DNA of 64,000 nt from Fagopyrum homotropicum (taxonomy: Eukaryota > Streptophyta > Magnoliopsida > Caryophyllales > Polygonaceae), in NCBI GenBank assembly GCA_033239125.1, contig BSWB01000004.1, positions 59,519,501-59,583,500 of the forward strand, given 5' to 3'. Position numbers and translations under genes: made by a program. Positions 57,205 to 64,000 of the stretch are shown here, piece after piece. The notes beneath the pieces were generated by a model that made no database searches, had not been told where the DNA came from, and saw nothing but the letters and a program-made list of their open reading frames with translations. Positions within the stretch are counted from its first letter, which is position 1; the number at the start of each line of letters is the position of its first letter.

Positions 57205-59434
57205 AGATTTAATCTGGAAAAAAAACCGTGGAGGCGTCACGTCAACATTATTCAAATACGAATAGTAATTATACTTGAACTTAACCAAAACGCAAAGAAA
57301 TGTATTATTTGTATACTTTTTAGACTCTCTATTTATACAATTTCTAAAACCATCAACCTTAATAGATAATCGATGTGGATAACAAAATTTCTCAAAAAGT
57401 TTAACGTAAATAGATCAGCATAATAATCATTTGTAAAAAAGAAAAATTTTCCAAATAATAAACTTTAGGGGTACGAGTACTTAATCAAAATAACGTAAAA
57501 AATTTTAACGTAAAATATTTAGCATAAATAGATAAGTATGTCTAAAAAAACTCGAGGTGCACAATTACGACCCACATAATTGTAGGTTAACGATCAAAAA
57601 AATAAAATATTAGTCATATATGAATAGTAATTATACTTGAACTTAACCAAAATGCCAAAAAATATATTATTTGTATACTCGTTAGACTCTCTATTTGTAC
57701 AAATTCTAAAACCATCAAGCTTATTAGCTAATCGAGGTGGACAACAAAAACCCTCAAAAAATTTAATTAAATAGATAATTTTGATATTCATTTGAAAAAA
57801 AGAAAAAAAATCTTTCTTAAAAATAAAACTTTAGGAATACGGTTACTTATATAAAAGTAACGTAAAAATATTTAACGTAAATAGAAATCTAACTTACCCA
57901 AAAAGCCAATATTACTTTAGGGAAGAACATTATGACCCACATAATTGTAGGTTAACGATCGCAGAAATAAAATATTCCTATTTTAGAAAAGAACGTTATG
58001 CCCACATAAATGTAAGTTAACGATCCCAAAAATAAAATATTATTTCGATATGAATAATAATTATACTTGAACAACCCAAAAGGCCAATAAATGTATTATA
58101 CGTATAATCCTTATATTCTCTATTTGTACAAGTTTTAAATCCATCAACCTTAGTAGCTAATCGATGTGTGATAACAAAATCCGTCAAAAAGTTTAACGTA
58201 AAGAAATCAGCATAATAATCATTTGTAATAAAAAAATCTTCAAATAAATAAAATTTAGGGATACGATTACTTAACCAAACTAACTTGAAAATATTTAACG
58301 TAAATAGAAATCGAAAACAAAATGAAAAAATCGGACTAAATTTATTTTTATTTAAAAAATTTATCCAAAAAATAGATTGGGTCCAACAATAAAAAGTAAC
58401 GTGAAATAGTTTCACTAACATATTGTTAATTTGTTAACAAAATATTCTTTGGCTTAAAAAATAGTTTAAAAAATAAAGATTTATTGGCCAAAAAATGTAT
58501 TATTTGTATAGTCAAAATTCTAAAAATATTTAACGTAAATAGATAAGACTATCTAAAAATACTCGAGAGGCACAATTACGATCCACATATTATTTGTATA
58601 CTCTTTAGACTCCCTATTTATAAAACTTCAAAAACCATCAAGCTTAGTAGCTAATCGATGTGGGACAATAAAAACCCTCAAAACATTTAACTAAATAGAT
58701 CATTTTGATATTTATTTGAAAAAAAGAAAAAAAGCTTCCCTAAAAATAAAACTTTAGGGGAACGGTTAATTATATAAAAGTAACGTGAAAATATTAGGGA
58801 AGAACATTATCACCCACATAATTGTAGGTTAACGTTCCCAAAAATAAAATCTTCCTCAAAAATAAAACTTTAGGGATACGATTACTCTTTCTTAAAAATA
58901 AAATCTTAGGGGTACGATTACCTTAGGGAAAAACATTATGACCCACATAATTGTAGGTTAACGATCCAAAAATAAAATATTATTCCGATATGAATAATAA
59001 TTATAGTTGAACTTAACCAAAAGGCTCAAAATGTATTACTTGTATACTCTTTAGACTCCCTATTTATACATGTTCTAAACCCATCAACTTTAATAGCTAA
59101 TTGATGTAGGATAACAAAATTCTTCAAAAAATTCAATGTAAAATGGATTAGGCTGATAACAAAAGATTCCTTAGCTTAACAAAATAGTTTAAAATTAAAA
59201 ATTTTTGTCCCAAAAAATAGGTTGGTTGGAACAAAAAAAAAGTTAGTTTAATAAATAAAGATTATCTAGGTTAAAAAAAATAGTTTACAAAATAAATATT
59301 CCCTGCTTAAAAGTTGTTTTAGGAGTATAAATATTTTCGAAATAAATCGGTTATAAAAAATTTTTTTGGACTTAAAAAGAAAAGATTTAATGGCGTTAAT
59401 TGTGGGAGTTCTATTTTAGATAAAACTGCCTCCA
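57205..59434 (-). repeat. Degenerate tandem repeats, about 360-500 bp, in the Helitron-like block
   Basis: A block with TAGACTCYCTATTTATACA and AGCTAATCGATGTGGGA recurs near 57324, 57683, 58106, 58606, 59050 and 59481, and once left of the MULE (47270). A second block, CCCACATAATTGTAGGTTAACG, recurs near 57571, 57929, 57999, 58811, 58939, 59629 and 59818. Open frames here are not conserved between units. A Helitron-type CGTCACGTCAAC block is at 57235. Confidence 0.75.
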
Positions 59435-59484
59435 CAGCGCGTCACGTCAACGTCCATGTATACTGCTTTAGTAGAGTATATAGA

Positions 59485-60219
59485 CTCCCTATTTATACAA
59501 ATTCTAAAACCATCAAACTTAGTAGCTAATCAATGTGGGACAACAAAAATCCTCAAAAAATTTGAACTAACGTGAAAATATTTAACGTAATAACCAAAGA
59601 CCAAGATTACTTTAGGGAAGAACATTATGACCCACATAATTGTAGGTTAACGTTCCCAAAAATAAAATCTTCCCTAAAAATTAAACTTATGGGGTACGAT
59701 ACTCTTCCCTAAAGATAAAACTTTAGGGGTACGATTATTTTGACATTAGGGGTACGATTACTCTTCTCTAAAGATAAAACTTTAGGGTTACGATTATTTT
59801 AGGGAAGAACGTTATAATCTACATAATTGTAGGTTAACGATCCCAAAAATAAAATCCTTCAAAAAATTTAACATAAAATGGATGATGCTAATAACAAAAG
59901 ATTCCTTAGCTTAAAAAATGGTTTAAAATTAAAGATTTTTTGTACCAAAAAATAGGTTGGTTGGAACAAAATAAGTTATGTTAAATTTTTAATAACAATT
60001 ATTAGTTTAATAAATAAAGATTCTCTGGCTTAAAAAAATAGTTTACAAAATAAATATTCTCTGGCTTAAAATTGTTTTTAGGAGTAAAGATATTTTCGAA
60101 ATAAATTTTTTACAACAAATTTTTTTGGACTCAAAAAAATTTTTTAATGACATTAATTGTGGGAACTCTATTTTAGAAATAATGCCTTCACAACGCGTCA
60201 CGTCAGCAAGTATACAGAC
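59485..60219 (-). mobile_element. Second Helitron-like 5' segment
   Basis: Minus strand from about 60219: TCTGTATACTTGCTGACGTG, ACGCGTTGTGAAGGC, AAAATAGAG, parallel to the sequence from 59484 (TCTATATACT ... GACGTGACGCG ... AAAATAGAACTCCC). The start lacks the usual CTACTAAA part. It contains two of the CCCACATAATTG blocks. Probably a tandem or truncated copy. Confidence 0.5.
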
Positions 60220-60859
60220 TTACTTGATGCGTCCTTGGACACGTCAATGAAATATTCCGGATCTAGATCAAGCTGAAGCTCAACTACTCCTTAGTTGAAG
60301 TGCGGATGCGTTGAAGATGGGTTGCGGAAGCTTAGAGATGGAGGCGGAAATTGTATGGTTGAGTCGATCTAGATTGTCGATCAAGCCTTGAAGTGGGTCG
60401 GTTGAGTTGGTTCTTGAAGAACCCTCGAATGTGGTTGAGTTTGGATCGAAGATCCAAAAGAAGAACTTTGAGAGGATTGGAAGAGGGATTGATGCTCAAG
60501 TAAGTAGGAGGAAAATACTTCTCAATATTTAATCAAATTGAACATGATTTACAAATGAGTCAAGCATCTTCTTATATAATGGATGAAGGCCATACAAAGG
60601 GTCGGAAATTAAATGACGAAAATAAAGTTGGAATTTAAGTTCCGAAAATGAAAAGCCTAAAAATATGAAAGGTTGGGAATTTAAGTTCGGAATTAAGTTT
60701 TCGAATTAAATTCCGAAACCAAAAGTCTAATCTTAAATTCGGTAAATTAATATCCGGAAATAAAGTCCCGGAAATTAATAATTCGAAAATAAAAAGACTT
60801 ATTATTACAAAACGCTAAAATGCAGAAAATGCGCCGGAACGGTGCCGGCTTGACAAGCT
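60220..60859 (-). other. Non-coding region left of chromovirus H, probably its 3' UTR or LTR
   Basis: No gene. Composition changes from A+T-rich repeats to mixed sequence at about 60225, which suggests the element edge. I could not identify an LTR pair or TSD within the window. Confidence 0.4.
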
Positions 60860-63789
60860 TCATGTCATCGTGGCGTAGAGGCACGGTTTGCAACCAATGG
60901 GTCCGTGACAAGCAACGGTCTGGCTAATGATGGAGCCGGTAGCTTGGGCGATTGCCTTAGCACGTGAACGGGTGAGCGGTCCATCAGAGCAAACCCGGAG
61001 TGCCTCATCTTCCTCATGGTTGAACATAGGGGTCAAGGGCGCATCAGTCCCCCCCATCTTGGATGTGAAACGTCCCCGTTTCACCGTCGTCAAATAGAGG
61101 CTCAATGTATGGTGCTCCTTGACATTGAACGTCGGGTGCATGCCATAGTCGTCCGGAAGCTCCAACTTGTATGCATTCGGGCCATGGCGGGATAAGATGC
61201 GGAATGGTCCATCACCGCGGTCCGAGAGCTTGCCTTTACGGCGAGATGAAAAACGCTTCTTCCTTAAGGGGAGCCAAACAAAATCACCGGGTTCGAATGA
61301 GATTGGACGGCGCCCATTGTTGCGTTATGAGGCAAGTTGATCGGCACGCCGTTGGAGTTGTGTCCTAGTTCGCTCATGAAGCTCAATGATGTGAGCGGCA
61401 CGACTTGTTCTGGTGATGTGTTCTCCGTCTTTGAGTGGAGGCGGGTGAAGTCCATTGGGGTGTGTGGATTAAGGCCGTAGACAACTTTAAAAGGGGAAAG
61501 CTTAGTTTTCGAGTGTCGAGACCAGTTATAAGAAAACTCCACAATAGAAAGTAAGTCCTCCCACTTGCGTGGGTTGTTCCTAAGGGTCGCTCTAAGTAGA
61601 GCGCCGAGAGTCCGATTGGTCACCTCCGTTTGACCATCGGTTTGGGGATGATAGCTACTTGAAAACAACAAGTTGGTTCCAAGTTTCCCCCATAAGGTTC
61701 TCCGAAAATGGCTCACAAACTTTACGTCCCGATCACTAAGGATGGAATGCGGTATTCCATGTAAGCGCACAACATTGTCAAAGAAAAGGGTAGCTACTTC
61801 GCTAGCATTTTGTGTGCTCTTACATACCATAAAATGTGCCATTTTTGAAAAACGATCGACTACCACGAAAATGGAGTATTTGCCTCGTTTTGACATGGGT
61901 AGGACAACCTCAAAGTCCATAGAAAGATCCTCCCAAGGTCCCATTGGTATAGGCAAAGGAGAATACAATCCATCCGGACCTTGGCACGATTTTGCATGGT
62001 GACATGTGATGCAACTGTGTAAAACCGTGTCACATGCTTCCGCATTCGGGGCCAAAAGTAGTGCTCTTGTAGAGCGGCGAGAGTCTTGGTAGCACCGAAG
62101 TGACCATGACCCTCATGGGCCTCCTTTATCAACAAATGACGAATACTCGAGCGCGAAATACAAAGCTTGCCCGCACAGAATAAGTAGCCATCGTTAATAA
62201 AGAAAGACTCATGCTCTTGGAGGTCAAGGATTTGAGAAAATATATCCTTGAAGTCAAGATCCGTGGCATATAACTCTTTGATAAGAGCAAAGCCATGGAT
62301 CTTGGCGTCCATATGCATAAGAAGGATATATCGGCGAGAAAGGGCATCGGCTACCACATTATCTTTACCTTTCTTATGTCGAATGACATAAGGAAAGGTC
62401 TCAAGAAATTCTACCCAACTAGCATGGCGCCGACTGAAAGTAGTTTGACCCTTGAGATACGAAAGAGCCGCATGATCCGAATAAATCACGAACTCCTTCG
62501 GCCACAAGTAATGTTGCCATGTTTTTAGGCAACGAACTAAAGCATATAGTTCCTTGTCATAACTTGGATAGTTGAGTGAGGGACCGGAAAGTTTTTTTGG
62601 TAAAGTAAGCAATAGGCCGATTCTCTTGTAGGAGAACCCCCCCAATGCCCACATTAGATGCGTCACACTCCACCTCGAAGGTTTTCGAAAAGTTGGGGAG
62701 TTGGAGTAGTGGCGCATTACAAATACGGTCTTTGAGCGACTCAAACGCTCGAGCATGGGTGTCACGCCACTCAAATGTGACACCTTTATTAGTAAGCTCA
62801 TGTAACGGTGCTGCTATCGAGCTAAAGTCCTTGACAAAGCGTCGATAGAAGCCTGCTAAGCCGAGAAAGGCTCGAACCATGGTGACCGTAGTAGGAGTAG
62901 GCCACTCCCGAATGGCGCGAACTTTTGATTCGTCCACTCGTAGTCCATCCTTCGACACGACATAGCCAAGAAAAATTGTGGTGTCCGAGCAAAAGACACA
63001 TTTCTCCAAATTGACATATAATTGCTCTAGTCTAAGGCACTCGAGCACTTGGCGAAGGTGCCCGATGTGTTCATCCAAAGACTTACTAAAGACAAGGATA
63101 TCATCAAAGTAAACTACTACGAAAATACCCAAAAATCGGCGCAAGACATGGTTCATGAGGCGCATGAATGTGGACGGGGCGTTGGAGAGACCAAATGGCA
63201 TGACGAGCCATTCTTAGAGGCCATGCTTCGTCTTGAAAGCCGTCTTCCATTCATCACCTTCGGCCATGCGGATTTGATGGTATCCGCTCTGTAAATCGAT
63301 CTTTGAGAAGATGGTGGCACCATGGAGCTTGTCCAACATATCATCGAGATGCGGGATCGGATGACGGTACTTGACGGTAATTTGATTGATGGCTCGGAAA
63401 TCAACGCACATCCGCCAAGATCCGTCTTTCTTGGGCACAAGTATGACCGGAACGGAACATGGAGACAAGGATTCACGAACATATCCCCGGTCTAGGAGCT
63501 CTTGGACTTGGCGTTGTAGCTCCTTGGTCTCTTCGGGACTTGCACGGTATGCAGCACGGTTGGGCAAAGACGCGGCGGGCACCAAGTCGATTTGGTGCTC
63601 AATTCTTCGGATTGGTGGCAAGCCGGGTGGTAGTTTGTCGGTCAAAATGTCCTGAAATTCGGACAACAACAAAGACACCTCGTGTGGCATGTTACTCGGG
63701 TCATGGGAAATAGATAAGCAAAAAGGGACAAGTAAGAAATAAGGAAACTTACCTTCCATGACCGATGTCAAATCATGTCGTCGAGCCAA
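60860..63789 (-). pseudogene. Reina/CRM-like chromovirus pol (element H, broken)
   Basis: Minus strand. RT: LPPGLPPIRRIEHQIDL, SPCSVPVILVPKKDG, a stop at GL*EWLVMPFGL (about 63212), catalytic VVVYFDDILVFSKS, FLGLAGFYRRFVKDF. RNase H: VECDASNVGIGG; a frameshift at a T run near 62595; YDKELYALVRC; YSDHAALSYLKGQ; VVADALSRR. Integrase: EAHEGHGHFGATKT, a frameshift near 62000, LSMDFEVVLP, SILSDRDVKF, YHPQTDGQTEVTNR, then the C-terminal module ending ELPDDYGMHPTFNVKEH and a GPLTRSRAK tail typical of these clades. All catalytic motifs are readable but there are at least three breaks, so it is inactive. Confidence 0.87.
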
Positions 63790-64000
63790 TATGATTCGTG
63801 GCTCACATCACCCTTGAATGGTAGGAGCCGGAGGTGCATTTGTAGGGACAACACTCTTACTACCTCTTGCTTCGGTACTATGAGCCTTAGGGCCGAAATT
63901 ACGGGAACCGGAATTATGGGCATCCACAACATCGGGAGAGAGTAGAGGAGGGTCCGATGTTGCCGGCGCTTTAGTTGTGTCATCGATAACTTGTTGCCTC
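63790..64000 (-). pseudogene. Upstream part of element H (gag-protease side), cut by window edge
   Basis: Continues the minus-strand frame upstream of RT (CEPRIILARRHDLTS just before 63780), with a stop near 63806. No protease active site is reached before the edge. Confidence 0.5.

Larger units (their letters stand above)
46726..59484 (-). mobile_element. Helitron-like non-autonomous element or cluster, interrupted by MULE
   Basis: Read on the minus strand, the right edge starts TCTATATACTCTACTAAA (59484 downward), followed by the GACGTGACGCG block (about 59450-59435), the layout of plant Helitron 5' ends. The left edge ends with a short hairpin (CTCGTGCAAGGCACGGG, about 46754-46738), then TACTAAA and CTAG at 46729-46726 with T next, the expected 3' end. 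No RepHel protein is present. Removing the MULE leaves about 2.95 kb of A+T-rich repeats. The 5' flanking base is not the expected A (minus strand shows G), so the exact right boundary may be blurred by nested copies. Confidence 0.6.

Noticed and set aside
57594..58421. Minus-strand open frames of 65 and 134 codons
   Set aside because: A+T-rich, Phe/Ile/Asn-biased and located in degenerate repeats; not conserved between repeat units.
46726..59484. Autonomous Helitron
   Set aside because: No Rep or helicase coding sequence; the only proteins inside belong to the MULE.

Overview
This is plant, probably eudicot, nuclear DNA from a transposon-dense (pericentromeric or knob-like) region. I see no convincing host gene. 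Almost everything is transposable element, and nine insertions can be ordered because their target-site duplications (TSDs) or insertion junctions are visible.

Layout, left half (1-43971). A remnant of a chromovirus-like Ty3/Gypsy element (G, minus strand, 42870-43971) was hit inside its reverse transcriptase by an Athila-type element (A, minus strand, 7761-42869). A was then broken four times. Athila-like element D (1-7760, plus) and solo LTR E (8125-9902, TSD TCTAT) lie in its 3' LTR. Solo LTR F (35772-37599, TSD CATTT) lies in its RT. Element B (11565-34954, plus, TSD ACAAC) lies in its RNase H codons. B itself carries element C (23291-34900, minus, TSD GCATA) in its 3' LTR. B, C, D and E are one LTR family (LTRs about 1.74-1.78 kb); A and F belong to a second (about 1.82 kb). 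B and C use a tRNA-Asp-type primer-binding site, as does A. Elements B, C and D have gag, protease, RT and RNase H but no integrase; all carry a post-pol ORF resembling the Athila ORF1/'env-like' protein. All coding regions of A-D are broken by stops or frameshifts.

Right half (43972-64000). A non-autonomous hAT-like element (44533-45705, 8-bp TSD) contains a tRNA-derived SINE (45084-45277, 16-bp TSD). A Helitron-like block on the minus strand (3' end near 46726, 5'-type ends near 59484 and 60219, degenerate repeats of about 430 bp) contains a 9.8-kb Mutator-like element (MULE, 47400-57195) with a perfect 9-bp TSD. The MULE carries two convergent, apparently intact spliced genes: a MuDR-type transposase (4 exons, 738 aa) and a Ulp1/C48 cysteine protease-like protein (12 exons, 911 aa). 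It is the only plausibly functional coding unit here. The window ends in a decayed Reina/CRM-like chromovirus (minus strand, 60860 to the edge).

Most interesting pattern. Three LTR types carry a compound palindromic module with the same geometry (half-site, full palindrome, inverted half-site, about 45-75 bp) but with different sequence in each type: TTCCACGGCCGTGGAA in A, a 24-bp palindrome centred on ATCGGCCGAT in F, and CACCTCGACCGAGGTG in B/C/D/E. In LTRs it occurs once upstream of the TATA box and once several hundred bp downstream. It also occurs in the protease-RT linker of both A and the B family. The B family has further copies in gag, the intergenic spacer and the 3' UTR. I know of no named system matching this.
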